Part shown: positions 27,003 through 36,040 of the stretch, one piece after another
How the letters are laid out: each line of letters starts with the position of its first letter
Position numbering within the stretch: position 1 is the stretch's first letter
Source: Butyrivibrio proteoclasticus P6B7
Lineage (GTDB): Bacteria; Bacillota; Clostridia; Lachnospirales; Lachnospiraceae
Assembly: GCF_000622085.1 (NCBI RefSeq)
Contig: NZ_JHWL01000031.1
Location: 1-54,950, forward strand
Direction: 5' to 3'
Length of the DNA: 54,950 nucleotides
The notes under the pieces: generated by a model
The model's database searches: none
Told to the model about the DNA's origin: nothing
The model's input: only the letters and a program-made list of their open reading frames with translations
Position numbers and translations under genes: made by a program

Positions 27003-28085
27003 TTATACAGCAGCCTCTGCAACCCGACCGACTTCCTCGACCACTTTAGCATGCTTTCTATTTGCAGCCTCTTCTTCTTCTCGAAGCCTCTCCTCAAGTT
27101 CCATCATTTCTCTCTCAAACTCTATCTCGCCACGTTTCTCCCTAGCAATCTCTTCTATCGAATCAGTAGTAACATATAGTGACTTATAAGAAGAATTGAG
27201 AAGATCATCAAGCCTCACCTCATCAGAAGTAATTGGATGGAAATGTCTACGCAACAAATCTGTGAATCCATCCGCAGTAATAATTTTCCATGTGCAACCA
27301 GTGTTCTCAAGAGAACCACCATAAATGCTCGCGAGATTCTTAAGTTCAGCCTCCGCTCTTAAAAGAATCTCCTCATCAGAAAGTTCCTCCAAATCCTCAT
27401 CAGGATTGTATGTATAAGAGAAAATAAGCTGATTTGTCCTCTTTGTGTTAAATGAAGCATCTGAAACATACTCCATATAATGAACCATTTCTTTCGCCTC
27501 AGAAAGCTGCCACTCAAGTGAACTCATTGTGTGAACAAGCTTTTTTACTCGCTTTTCCTCTTTTAAAAACAGTTCATCATTGGCTGCAAAACGCTTCATA
27601 TTTTCTACCGCAATCTTAATATCAGCCTGAACATTGATAACCTTAATCTCGAGTTCTCGTGCACGCTCCCTCATATCCTCAATATTCTGGGAAATATCGA
27701 TATTCTGAACGTTCTGGCACATCTGAATAGGACTCTCAATAGTATTAAAGAATGCTATAGCGTTATGCATAGTACGTTCTCTGTCAGATGCTGATGCCGC
27801 GCCAAAGTTATATCCGTTTATCTCAATACCGCCAATGAATGTGTTATTTCCAATAGCGATCATACCCATTTTGTCTTGACCCTTGCACTGAATAATATCA
27901 TCAAACTTGACAAATTCATTAACATCAGTCCTTATGAAGTTTGAATAGTTTACGTTCTCTTCAGCGGAATTAACCTTTTTGATCTTTACAAAATATAAGT
28001 ATGCCCCAGCTGCACAAATGCCAAGTACAATCAGTGTAAAGATGATAAGCATTCCGTAGTTACTAATGGAATTTACAACGTTCAT
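27003..28085 (-). CDS. Membrane-anchored TraC-like (VirB4 N-domain-like) T4SS protein
   Basis: 360 residues. One membrane helix at ~13-33, then GMIAIGNNTFIGGIEINGYN and NAIAFFNTIESPIQMCQ, which match the 'dG....IlEv..iNF ... fLn.l.fPIQi' pattern of the stand-alone VirB4-N/TraC-like proteins that accompany PrgI in Bacillota elements. A central coiled coil (~130-205) and a charged Glu-rich C-terminal coil follow. No ATPase motif. Start and PrgI stop overlap (TGATG), so expression is coupled. Likely a channel subunit working with VirB4. Confidence 0.65.
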   Translation of the reverse strand: MNVVNSISNYGMLIIFTLIVLGICAAGAYLYFVKIKKVNSAEENVNYSNFIRTDVNEFVKFDDIIQCKGQDKMGMIAIGNNTFIGGIEINGYNFGAASASDRERTMHNAIAFFNTIESPIQMCQNVQNIDISQNIEDMRERARELEIKVINVQADIKIAVENMKRFAANDELFLKEEKRVKKLVHTMSSLEWQLSEAKEMVHYMEYVSDASFNTKRTNQLIFSYTYNPDEDLEELSDEEILLRAEAELKNLASIYGGSLENTGCTWKIITADGFTDLLRRHFHPITSDEVRLDDLLNSSYKSLYVTTDSIEEIAREKRGEIEFEREMMELEERLREEEEAANRKHAKVVEEVGRVAEAAV

Positions 28086-28426
28086 CAGTCGTTCTCCTCT
28101 GAATCATAATTTTTCAAGTACAATTTCTTCTTGCCAAAAATCTTAGTAATAAGCCTTAAAACAATAATGTAAAGCGGATAACCGCCACCGTATAAATACT
28201 TTGAATTAGGCATTGGGAAAAATGCCAACACCCCTGCAATTGAAAGGGAAATAACTGCAATAACTACCGCAACAGGTATAAGCCCCATAGGAACAAATAT
28301 AAAAGCGAAAAAAGCAGCAATCAAAAGCCCTATTCCAAAAATAAAAAGCTGTGTCTTAGTAAAGAACTTAAACCACTTATCCTCATCTTTAAGCTCTCTA
28401 GGAATATCATATGTACCAATTGCCAT
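28085..28426 (-). CDS. prgI: PrgI-family (VirB3-like) T4SS protein
   Basis: 113 residues from the ATG at 28426 (a GTG at 28432 is possible). The sequence starts with GTYDIPRELKDEDKWF, typical for PrgI, followed by two membrane helices and a YLYGGGYPLYIIVLRLI segment. PrgI is the VirB3 counterpart of Gram-positive T4SSs and binds VirB4. Confidence 0.85.
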   Translation of the reverse strand: MAIGTYDIPRELKDEDKWFKFFTKTQLFIFGIGLLIAAFFAFIFVPMGLIPVAVVIAVISLSIAGVLAFFPMPNSKYLYGGGYPLYIIVLRLITKIFGKKKLYLKNYDSEEND

Positions 28427-28457
28427 AATCACACCATCCTCTCAACATCTCTATCTA

Positions 28458-28796
28458 TCAACCGGAAAAGAAAAAAGCATCCAGTGTTAGTTTCATAATT
28501 AAGTCGCCTATGAATGCATAAGCTGAAATATATCCAATAGAAATCAGGTAAAAAGAAACCTTCTGCTTTGCATCAGAAACATATCTTGGATAATTTAAAA
28601 ACATAAGCGAAACAAGAGTTACAATTATAAGAACTGTGCCAGAAATATATCCGATCAGCTCCAATATATATTCAACAGGGATAATACCTGTTGCCATATC
28701 CAAATCTCTATTACCAGTCTGTATATAGTTAGGATCCAAAATTTTTGCAGGACTTATAGGGTCCAATAAAGCAAAATTATTAATCAAGAAATTCAT
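28458..28796 (-). CDS. Small two-helix membrane protein of the T4SS
   Basis: 112 residues from the ATG at 28796 (GGAG 8 nt upstream). Two or three hydrophobic helices (LIGYISGTVLIIVTLVSLMF and IGYISAYAFIGDLIM) follow a short outer segment. VirB2/VirB3-like size and placement between the pilin-like gene and PrgI. No firm family. Confidence 0.6.
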   Translation of the reverse strand: MNFLINNFALLDPISPAKILDPNYIQTGNRDLDMATGIIPVEYILELIGYISGTVLIIVTLVSLMFLNYPRYVSDAKQKVSFYLISIGYISAYAFIGDLIMKLTLDAFFFSG

Positions 28797-28821
28797 TTCA
28801 CAATCTCCATTAATCAAAAAC

Positions 28822-28847
28822 AGCCTCCCCAAGCATTAAGCTTGGGG
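28822..28847 (-). terminator. Hairpin after the pilin-like gene
   Basis: CCCCAAGC (28827-28834) pairs with GCTTGGGG (28840-28847); a T-rich stretch follows on the minus strand. Partial termination here would give more pilin than downstream channel proteins. Confidence 0.6.
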
Positions 28848-28860
28848 ATATATGTTTTTA

Positions 28861-29232
28861 TTAGCCAAACAGGTTCTGTCCGACACCTGTAAGAAGAAGG
28901 ATAAGTGCTGGTACAGCAGCAACGCCTACAACAGCAACAGCCTTCCAGATCATTGAAGTCTTAGCATCCTGTCTCTCCTGAGGTGACATGAAGAAGAGCT
29001 TACCAGCTGCAACTACGCCACCAACTACAAAGAGAATGATGATTACAGTAACAACAAGTCTGTTTACAGACCAGCCAACGCCCTCTGTCTTTTCTACAAG
29101 ACCATCAAGAGCAGATGTGTCTGCTGATCCTGAACTATTGATAATAGCGTCAAAATCAACACCTGCTGTGCAGAGCATTCTTGTTGCTGCTGTTGGCATT
29201 GCTGCCATGAGCTTCATTCCAAGTAGTGACAT
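28861..29232 (-). CDS. VirB2-like pilin subunit
   Basis: 123 residues from the ATG at 29232, which has GGAGG 7 nt upstream. An N-terminal leader rich in Met/Ala (KLMAAMPTAATRMLC), an outer acidic loop, then two membrane helices (VTVIIILFVVGGVVAAGKLFF and AVAVVGVAAVPALILLLTGV) joined by a short charged loop, the layout of VirB2/TrbC pilins. Followed by a strong hairpin, consistent with high expression. Confidence 0.65.
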   Translation of the reverse strand: MSLLGMKLMAAMPTAATRMLCTAGVDFDAIINSSGSADTSALDGLVEKTEGVGWSVNRLVVTVIIILFVVGGVVAAGKLFFMSPQERQDAKTSMIWKAVAVVGVAAVPALILLLTGVGQNLFG

Positions 29233-29276
29233 AATATAACCTCCATATTTTTTTAAATCTATGTAAATTTTTAGAT

Positions 29277-29588
29277 TTACCAAGCAAAAACTTTTATCCA
29301 CTGCGCCACGATGAAAGTCGTAGCCATAACAAGAACAAATAGAACAACGTGTGTTGTGAGCTTTCTCTTTGTCTCGTTGCGTTCCTTCTTATCCTTATTT
29401 AGGAATAAGGAACCAAAATGAACCTGCATATATATAAGGCCAGCAAAAATAGCTATTAGAATAACAAAGACAGTCAACACCTGACCGAACATTACTGTAC
29501 CGTTATATAGCTGATGAAAAGCAACCCCATCGTTAGCTGGACTTTCTGAAAGCCAACCGTGAAATTTGCCTCTAAAAAACTGTGGCAT
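29277..29588 (-). CDS. Small membrane protein of the T4SS block
   Basis: 103 residues with two membrane helices (~32-52 and ~78-98) and a basic loop between them. AAGGAGG lies 8 nt upstream. First well-supported gene of the T4SS run from here to 21986; no family recognised, but two-helix size fits a VirB2/VirB3-class subunit. Confidence 0.6.
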   Translation of the reverse strand: MPQFFRGKFHGWLSESPANDGVAFHQLYNGTVMFGQVLTVFVILIAIFAGLIYMQVHFGSLFLNKDKKERNETKRKLTTHVVLFVLVMATTFIVAQWIKVFAW

Positions 29589-29709
29589 TATGTGATTCCT
29601 CCTTCCAAAATACCTTTACCATAGTGTAGTTTCGATGAAAGTGTTTATTTATAGCAATACCCTTTTTGGGTTTTTTTGTTAATTTTTTTCCATCGATGCA
29701 AAAATCCAA
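29572..29709 (-). CDS. Possible small basic protein (TTG start)
   Basis: A 45-residue frame starting at TTG, 7 nt after a perfect AAGGAGG (29717-29723). The product starts MDFCIDGKKLTKKPKKG, is basic, and its stop overlaps the next gene's start by 17 nt, as expected for coupled translation. No start other than TTG is available. The strong ribosome site in an otherwise empty gap is the main support. Confidence 0.4.
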   Translation of the reverse strand: MDFCIDGKKLTKKPKKGIAINKHFHRNYTMVKVFWKEESHNATVF

Positions 29710-29789
29710 ATCAAAACCTCCTTATAGGCTCTATTTAGAAAGCAAAAGCATAAACTTGTACTCTCTTTTATACCCAAAATATTTTTAGG

Positions 29790-29818
29790 CATAAAAAAGA
29801 GCGCAAATAAATGCGCTC
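29790..29818 (-). terminator. Intrinsic terminator after the clamp-like gene
   Basis: GAGCGCA (29799-29805) pairs with TGCGCTC (29812-29818), followed by six Ts on the minus strand and then ATGCC, as in the conserved leaders at 7908 and 888. Confidence 0.75.
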
Positions 29819-29870
29819 AAAAAGAATTGTAGCTATAAAGCCAATCTTTTTATCCTGTTATAGAAGTAAA

Positions 29871-31142
29871 TTACTCCTCAGAAGCCTCGGACTCATCGTC
29901 TGTATCTGGCTGTGCTACAACCTGACATACACCAATAACATTCTTAGCATCTGTCTCTTCAAGAGTACCATTGAATAAAGCCACAATATGACCGCATGAA
30001 GCGATAACAACATTGCCCTTAGAAAGAGCATTGATACCAGCCTTAAACTTAGTGCCATCGACACTCATCTTAGTATCAACCGCACCATTAAAAGCAGTAG
30101 TCTTGACTACAGACTCGATCTGATCCGCTGCACCCGCAACAAGCTTAAAGCTAGAGCCATCTTCATTGATGATTACCTGAGTGCATCCTGGCTTCGCATT
30201 AAGTCCGTTGATTGTATTTACAAAATCAACAGCCTTAACAAGCTGTGCACCATCGCAACCAATAAGAACGTTGGCAGGAGCCTTTAAATACTGCTCAATC
30301 ATTTCTGGATTAACACCTAATGTTTTACCCTGAACAACAGTATAAATAACCTTGTTTTCAATCTGGAATAAAACCTTACTCTTGTCAACAGCGATAGCAA
30401 CGCCCTTCTGACCCTTAATGATAGACTCAAGGTTCTTGACAGCCTTTGATGGGAGCAAAACATTAAAGTTATCCTTATTCTGCTTTGACTCAGTACAATA
30501 AGCATCAAGAGAAGCCTCCATCTTATCAACAAGTGCCTTAGTGCGCTCGTTACAGCTCTCGCTAGTTAAGAACTTAGCCTCTTCCTCTGCCATTCCAATG
30601 ATAAATCCATCTGTAGAATAGCCCTTAACAATACCCTCAGAACGTCTGAGATTTAAGATAGCATTAGCTGTCCTACCATTGTCAGGTGATGTGAAAGCAA
30701 GTCCCTTATGAATAAGATTTGTAAGAGCAGCTCCTGAAGTCATAATGTTAAAAAGCATCTCATTATCAGAAAATCCCTGAGGAGCATCAGCCTCAAGCTC
30801 GATTGGAGTCTTTACTTTACCCTCAACGCCGATAATAAGCATTGTGTTATCCTTCTCAAAGTAGATATCCTCATTGTAAGAAGCGATAGCACCACAGATA
30901 GTATTGAACTTGTCAGCATTAACAATAAATGTCTCAGCCTCGCCGTTCCATCCCTCTGGCTTCTTAACCTGCATCTGATACTGAATCTGCTCAACATCAG
31001 TAGTAACTCTTACTCCACCAAGAATGTTTGCTCCAAGATCTCTTGAACCAAGAACAAGCATTACCTTAGTGTCCTTTTCCTTTACAGTTGCAATAAGTGA
31101 ACAAATGTTAGAAACTTCCTTAGAATCAAAAATATACTTCAT
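29871..31142 (-). CDS. DNA sliding clamp (DnaN)-like protein
   Basis: 423 residues. Three similar-sized domains can be read: an N-terminal one, a middle with AILNLRRSEGIVKGYSTDGFIIGM (compare the DnaN 'ATDG.RLA' loop), and a C-terminal one where LLPSKAVKNLESI matches the '.P...L.EL..L' helix and VLFQIENKVIYTVVQGK the 'v.F......i.srliEGk' strand pair. The acidic tail is unlike DnaN. A clamp coded by the element would support its own replication or repair, or act as a decoy. AAGGAG precedes the ATG, and a terminator lies between it and the helicase gene. Fold assignment by pattern. Confidence 0.55.
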   Translation of the reverse strand: MKYIFDSKEVSNICSLIATVKEKDTKVMLVLGSRDLGANILGGVRVTTDVEQIQYQMQVKKPEGWNGEAETFIVNADKFNTICGAIASYNEDIYFEKDNTMLIIGVEGKVKTPIELEADAPQGFSDNEMLFNIMTSGAALTNLIHKGLAFTSPDNGRTANAILNLRRSEGIVKGYSTDGFIIGMAEEEAKFLTSESCNERTKALVDKMEASLDAYCTESKQNKDNFNVLLPSKAVKNLESIIKGQKGVAIAVDKSKVLFQIENKVIYTVVQGKTLGVNPEMIEQYLKAPANVLIGCDGAQLVKAVDFVNTINGLNAKPGCTQVIINEDGSSFKLVAGAADQIESVVKTTAFNGAVDTKMSVDGTKFKAGINALSKGNVVIASCGHIVALFNGTLEETDAKNVIGVCQVVAQPDTDDESEASEE

Positions 31143-31170
31143 ATTAATATAATCTCCTTGTTATAAATGA

Positions 31171-31206
31171 AAATAAGGGAAGTTGCTTAGTTATAGCAAC
31201 CTCCCT
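31171..31206 (-). terminator. Intrinsic terminator between helicase and clamp-like genes
   Basis: AGGGAAGTTGCT (31176-31187) pairs with AGCAACCTCCCT (31195-31206) around a 7-nt loop, then a T-rich run and the TTTATAACAAGGAG ribosome context of the next gene. Confidence 0.75.
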
Positions 31207-31235
31207 TTTAGTTAATAGTAGTTTTTATAAAAGAC

Positions 31236-34200
31236 TTAAGCTGCAAGGTCAAAAATAGACACCTGACCGCTAATTGCCTTTGCCTTTTTAGGCTTTTTAG
31301 AAACAAAATCTGTAAGCTCATCGTTATAAACAACAGGCTCAAAGTCACCAAAGATATCAAATACTGGCATCTGACTAGTTGAAGCACTGTCAACAACCTT
31401 GATGGTGGTATCAGTAACCTTTTTAGCCGTAGTAACTTTTTTCTTGCCAGCACTCTTAGTCTTAGCTGATTTTGTTTTTGGAGCAGACTTCTTAGTAGTT
31501 GCACCAATAACAGTTGTGACACTAGTGATAATAGGTGTAACAGAATCAGTCTTATGCTCTTCATACATCTCAGCACCGTCCATTACCTCATAGAAGGTCT
31601 TAGGTGGGATATAATCGACATAATTATCATCAGAACTATTGTTGGATGCATTCATAACATCAAACATGTTCTCAAGAGACTTTCTGTCCTTGCCACTATC
31701 ACCCTCAGCAAGCATCTGTGCCATCTTAAGTCTTGGATCAATACCCTTAGCCATTGATGTAAGACCATCTGCTGAGAACTTACCCTGAATAGCAGATGCA
31801 GCAACCTGCTTTTCTGCCATGATCTGAATCGCAAGCTGCTGAAGTGTACCTTCAGTAGCCATGTAGTAAGTATGACACTCTTCTGTCTGGTTAAGTCTAT
31901 AGTGTCTACGTGATGCCTGCCACATAACTGCAAGCTCATAAGTAAGCTGATAGAAGATAATAGTTGGGTAGTTGTAATGCGCGCCGTTATACTTGAAACA
32001 GAAATCAAGTCCCGTTTCAACCAGCTTCATATTACAGATAAATACCTTTATACCCTCTGACGCTTTCTGTCTGATGAACTCTTCACGCTTTGTAGCAACC
32101 GGTGATGTAGAATTCATTACAAGTACCTGACCCTTAAGATTACACTTCTCTTCGACAAGTGTCTGAAGTCTGCCTGTAATGTTCATTTCTTCATTACCAG
32201 TATAAGCACAGTAGATAAAGCAGTTTCTGTCCTGAGCAATCTCATCCTGCACGATCTCAATAAGCTTTTCTTCCTTAGGAAGAAGAGTAGACATGTTGTC
32301 AGAAACATACTCATCATGTGATGGTACATTGGTGACAAGCGTATCCGCAAAGAGTGGATGCATGATAGGATTGTAGCCATAAGGCTTATCAGGATATGAA
32401 AGTCCAAACTGAAGCATTGTAGAAAGAAGCGCTCTGCCTCCCTTTTCTTTGCTTGCAGTCTTAAGATTATCAATTACTCTGCTATAACTAGCCTTAACAT
32501 TGTCTGGCTCTTCGGTCAGAACAACTTCCTCCTTAAGTTTTGGTAAATAACTTGAAAGATCTGAAAGATCAAGAAATACTGCCTTATCAAGTAAGAAATC
32601 AGTAAAGAGAAGTGGTGAGATACCAGGCTTGATCCTAGGGGATTTGATAACTCTACCCTTAGACATTGACCTGAACTCATCCTCATCATCATTTCCATAG
32701 CCGTATCTTCTGCTCTTTGCCTCATATACAGTCTCAACACAACCATACTGACGAGCAAAATCCATAACACCGTTATAATCATAACCCTTTTTCTTCATAC
32801 GTCTTGGATCAAGCATATAAAGAAGATAGAAGAATGAATCTGCCTTACCATTACTGATTGTACCAGTAAGACAAAGTGTAAATGAACTTGCAAGCATAAG
32901 AGCGTGAGCTGCGATTGACTGAGCAGAACCACCAGCCTCATACTTATGTGCCTCATCTAAGATAGTAAAATCAAAGAATCCTTTGAGATACTTCTTAATA
33001 TATAGTGATGGAGCATATCTTCTTGGGCCATACTCAACAGGAGACTTTCGCATATCCTCTTGAATCTTGCCAGCAAGATAATCACTTTCGTGACCTTTAA
33101 GCACAAATGCTGTTGTTCTTCCCTTTTTCTGGAAGTTTTTGTAGTGTGAAACCTTATACCACTTACGTCTTGCAGCGTCTTTCTCCTGTGAGACACCTAT
33201 AGGTTTGCAATCGACACCCCACAAGTGTTCACCGCAGTTCATACAAGTGTCATTAGTTGATGTATGAGAAGCAAAATCAGCAGGGGTAAGAATAAGCTTT
33301 GTAGCCTCTTCTTTCTCCTTCTTAAAATAATTTGCTGCTGGGCGCATCAAAAGACCGCCACACTTAGGGCAAACAAGACCTGTCTGCTCTCCAAACTCAT
33401 ACAATTCAACCTGTCTAAAGTTTCTGCCACCACAACGACTACATTTTGACTTTCCTGGTTCCTTATAAATAGTAGCTGGCTTTTCAGCCTCTTCAAGACA
33501 GTCCTGACATACAAATGCCTTTGGAACCATCTTTGCTACGTTTGTAGGGATAGGCGAAAGCTGACTTCCAAGTTTACAGAAGTCCTTTGAGATAAGATAC
33601 CACTCTCTTCCTTTTCTTTCCTTGCCTTCTGCACGAAGTTTGATGAGCTGTTCAAAATCATCAATGATTGTAACTGTAGAACCTGGAATCTCAGAAAGGA
33701 TCTCATCTTTCCACTTAGATACTAAGTGTGAAGGAGCCATAAGCACATTTCTATACTTAGGCTGATCCTTACTCATATAGAGGTCTTTAAGGCTCTTACC
33801 CTTATGATTTTCAAGCCACTTCTGATTGAAATATGCATCTGCTACGGCTGCGCCCTGAAGCGTCTTACCACAGCCCATGCCCTCAACCATAAGTCCGTAC
33901 TTAGAACCAGCTTTTTTAAGAGCAATGATTCCGTTTACGCAAGCAGCCTGCTGAGGGTAAAGTCTCTTTGTCTTGGCAGCAAAGCCGTCAAGTTCACCAT
34001 TAAGAGGTGATAAAGTCTCTATACTCTCCTCAAGGTTTCTTACAAGTGATGGTCCATAATTCTGGATATAGCCATCAAGCGACTCGATAACGAGCTTCTC
34101 AGAAGGCTCATCACTGACCTTGATAACACCGCGCTTGATAAGATCAGATACGCAATCTTTTAATGTCGCATCGTTAAGACCATTAAAATCAATAGCGATA

Positions 34201-34736
34201 ACATCATTAACGCGCACATTCTTACCATGAAGCACAATGCCAGGAAGTTCAAGCACTTCCCCTTCAACTCTGCATTCCCATGCTGAACCGTAACCATTAC
34301 AGTAACGGATGTCGTGGAAATTAAGGAGCTGATTCTCAATCTCAGGAATCCACTCACGAAGAAGTGGAAGCTTGTAATTGATCATAAGGAAGTTAAACAT
34401 ATCCTCATACTTATGCTCAGCATCTGTCAGAAGATATCGTGTACCTATAGCCTTGTTAAGGACAGTAACGAGATTAAAGCTATCCCTACCGTTAGTAACC
34501 TTCTTATAGATAGTGTAATACTCCTGCTCTCTTGATGAAGAACGGATCGTATGATTGATAGTGATACTCTCACCAGAGTTGATACTTGCTACAATAGCCT
34601 TTGACAAAACCTTTGACCTTTCAATAAATGAAAGTGCAATAAGTGGTCTAAAGCCTGTATTTGTATCAACAAGTGCAGAAACACCATAAGCATTATAAAT
34701 ACCTACATTAACGTTTTTTCTTATATTGTAATCCAT
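31236..34736 (-). CDS. Large SF2 (SNF2/DEAH-type) helicase with zinc-binding cysteines
   Basis: 1166 residues from the ATG at 34736 (AGGAGG 4 nt upstream); the longer frame to 34814 runs through a terminator. Walker A EGMGCGKTLQG near 286-292, a DEAH box in FTILDEAHKYEAGG, several CxxC pairs (for example CQDCLEEA, CSRCGG, CPKCGG, CMNCGE) inserted before it, and a motif VI-like MWQASRRHYRLNQ. This is the plan of large SNF2-like ATPases found beside N6 methylases on plasmids and phages, where they are thought to move along DNA. The C-terminal ~120 residues are lysine-rich low complexity. It follows the methylase gene at 34850. Confidence 0.8.
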   Translation of the reverse strand: MDYNIRKNVNVGIYNAYGVSALVDTNTGFRPLIALSFIERSKVLSKAIVASINSGESITINHTIRSSSREQEYYTIYKKVTNGRDSFNLVTVLNKAIGTRYLLTDAEHKYEDMFNFLMINYKLPLLREWIPEIENQLLNFHDIRYCNGYGSAWECRVEGEVLELPGIVLHGKNVRVNDVIAIDFNGLNDATLKDCVSDLIKRGVIKVSDEPSEKLVIESLDGYIQNYGPSLVRNLEESIETLSPLNGELDGFAAKTKRLYPQQAACVNGIIALKKAGSKYGLMVEGMGCGKTLQGAAVADAYFNQKWLENHKGKSLKDLYMSKDQPKYRNVLMAPSHLVSKWKDEILSEIPGSTVTIIDDFEQLIKLRAEGKERKGREWYLISKDFCKLGSQLSPIPTNVAKMVPKAFVCQDCLEEAEKPATIYKEPGKSKCSRCGGRNFRQVELYEFGEQTGLVCPKCGGLLMRPAANYFKKEKEEATKLILTPADFASHTSTNDTCMNCGEHLWGVDCKPIGVSQEKDAARRKWYKVSHYKNFQKKGRTTAFVLKGHESDYLAGKIQEDMRKSPVEYGPRRYAPSLYIKKYLKGFFDFTILDEAHKYEAGGSAQSIAAHALMLASSFTLCLTGTISNGKADSFFYLLYMLDPRRMKKKGYDYNGVMDFARQYGCVETVYEAKSRRYGYGNDDEDEFRSMSKGRVIKSPRIKPGISPLLFTDFLLDKAVFLDLSDLSSYLPKLKEEVVLTEEPDNVKASYSRVIDNLKTASKEKGGRALLSTMLQFGLSYPDKPYGYNPIMHPLFADTLVTNVPSHDEYVSDNMSTLLPKEEKLIEIVQDEIAQDRNCFIYCAYTGNEEMNITGRLQTLVEEKCNLKGQVLVMNSTSPVATKREEFIRQKASEGIKVFICNMKLVETGLDFCFKYNGAHYNYPTIIFYQLTYELAVMWQASRRHYRLNQTEECHTYYMATEGTLQQLAIQIMAEKQVAASAIQGKFSADGLTSMAKGIDPRLKMAQMLAEGDSGKDRKSLENMFDVMNASNNSSDDNYVDYIPPKTFYEVMDGAEMYEEHKTDSVTPIITSVTTVIGATTKKSAPKTKSAKTKSAGKKKVTTAKKVTDTTIKVVDSASTSQMPVFDIFGDFEPVVYNDELTDFVSKKPKKAKAISGQVSIFDLAA

Positions 34737-34750
34737 TTTTCCTCCTAAAA

Positions 34751-34829
34751 ATAAAAAAGAAGCCCACCATACGTGGGCTTCAAAAAAAATAAAACCCACT
34801 ACTGTGGACTCCAATCTTAAATTGGAGTA
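34751..34829 (-). terminator. Tandem hairpins between methylase and helicase genes
   Basis: ACTCCAAT/ATTGGAGT (34809-34829) is followed on the minus strand by GAAGCCCAC/GTGGGCTTC (34759-34781) with Ts, then AGGAGG of the helicase gene. Termination between two genes of one block, as elsewhere in the window. Confidence 0.7.
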
Positions 34830-34849
34830 TCAAATTGAATTAGTTACAT

Positions 34850-35986
34850 TTACTCTAACACTGTAATAGTTCCATCGGTCTCAATGGTAGTCATTGTCAC
34901 CTTGGCTCTAGTTGTTTCAGTGATAGTTCCGTTGTCATTCGCATTGTCAGGATTACCGCTATTATATTCGGTCTCCGCAACAATCTCAGCAACGCCTCTT
35001 TGAAGATGAAGGTCTTTACCTCTAGTACCTGCATAACCTTGACCCACACCTGATGTAATCATCAGATACTCACTATCCTTCTTAAGAGGGATAGGTGGCT
35101 TTCCAAGGTCGCTTGATGCATAGTTCTCCTGAGTAGCTCTCTTACCGGCAAGTTTCTTGTAATCTTCAAGATCTGCCTTTGTTGCAAGAAACTGAAATGC
35201 CATCAGAGGATGAAATTCCTTTGTAGCAAACAGGGTTATCTCAGAAGATTCTGATGGATAAACCTCTACGCTCTGGTATAAATCAGTTCCCTCAAATGTA
35301 AGTGGAAGTTCAGGTATCTTTGTCTCGTCAACATACTTTTCATGGTATGCAGTGATCTGATCAGCAAGTGCAATCTTTGTACCAGTCTTTCTGGCAACAA
35401 TGAGTACCTGATGCCATTTCTCATACTCAGAACCTCTGAATTTCCACACATGAAGAGTCTCATAGTGTCCTATCATGTACTTGATGGTAGCATGTTCCAT
35501 AAACCTTGAATAAGGAATAACCCATACTAAAATACCATCTTTTTTAAGGTATGAACCCGTTACTCTTTCAAGGAATGTTCTCTCAAGTCTGCCTCTCTTA
35601 CCATCGTCAGTATCATCATCGTCCATATATGGCGGATTTCCGAAAACGAATGAAAAGGCATTGTTTTTGATTACAACTCCATTTGTGAAGTCTGCGCTAA
35701 GGCAGTCCTCGATAAGCGGATCCTTCTTTGTCTGCTGTGCTACATTGTCATTAAGCTCAACACCGAAAATCTTTACATTCTCGTTGTTTGCTCTGTCAGT
35801 GATAGCCTTAACAGCACTTCCATCTCCTATGGAAGGCTCTAATACACATACTTCCTTCCCTTCTGGGAATTTGAAAAGACTCTTTGCAGAGTGCATCTCT
35901 TCAAGTCTTGTATAATAAGCTCCCATAACTTTTGTGTTTGCATTGGTTCTACCAAAAGAACCATTCTGTGTACTTACTCCGTACAT
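34850..35986 (-). CDS. N6-adenine DNA methylase-like protein
   Basis: 378 residues from the ATG at 35986 (AAGGAGG 7 nt upstream). SAM-binding motif I LEPSIGDG at ~49-56 and catalytic NPPY at 117-120, followed by ILVWVIPYSRF and a target-region-like part. Such stand-alone adenine methylases next to a large SF2 helicase are common on plasmids and may guard against host restriction; no restriction nuclease is seen. First gene after the third conserved leader. Confidence 0.8.
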   Translation of the reverse strand: MYGVSTQNGSFGRTNANTKVMGAYYTRLEEMHSAKSLFKFPEGKEVCVLEPSIGDGSAVKAITDRANNENVKIFGVELNDNVAQQTKKDPLIEDCLSADFTNGVVIKNNAFSFVFGNPPYMDDDDTDDGKRGRLERTFLERVTGSYLKKDGILVWVIPYSRFMEHATIKYMIGHYETLHVWKFRGSEYEKWHQVLIVARKTGTKIALADQITAYHEKYVDETKIPELPLTFEGTDLYQSVEVYPSESSEITLFATKEFHPLMAFQFLATKADLEDYKKLAGKRATQENYASSDLGKPPIPLKKDSEYLMITSGVGQGYAGTRGKDLHLQRGVAEIVAETEYNSGNPDNANDNGTITETTRAKVTMTTIETDGTITVLE

Positions 35987-36040
35987 AGATATTTCCTCCT
36001 TGTTATAAATAAAAATTAATAGTTTATATATTAAAAAGCT

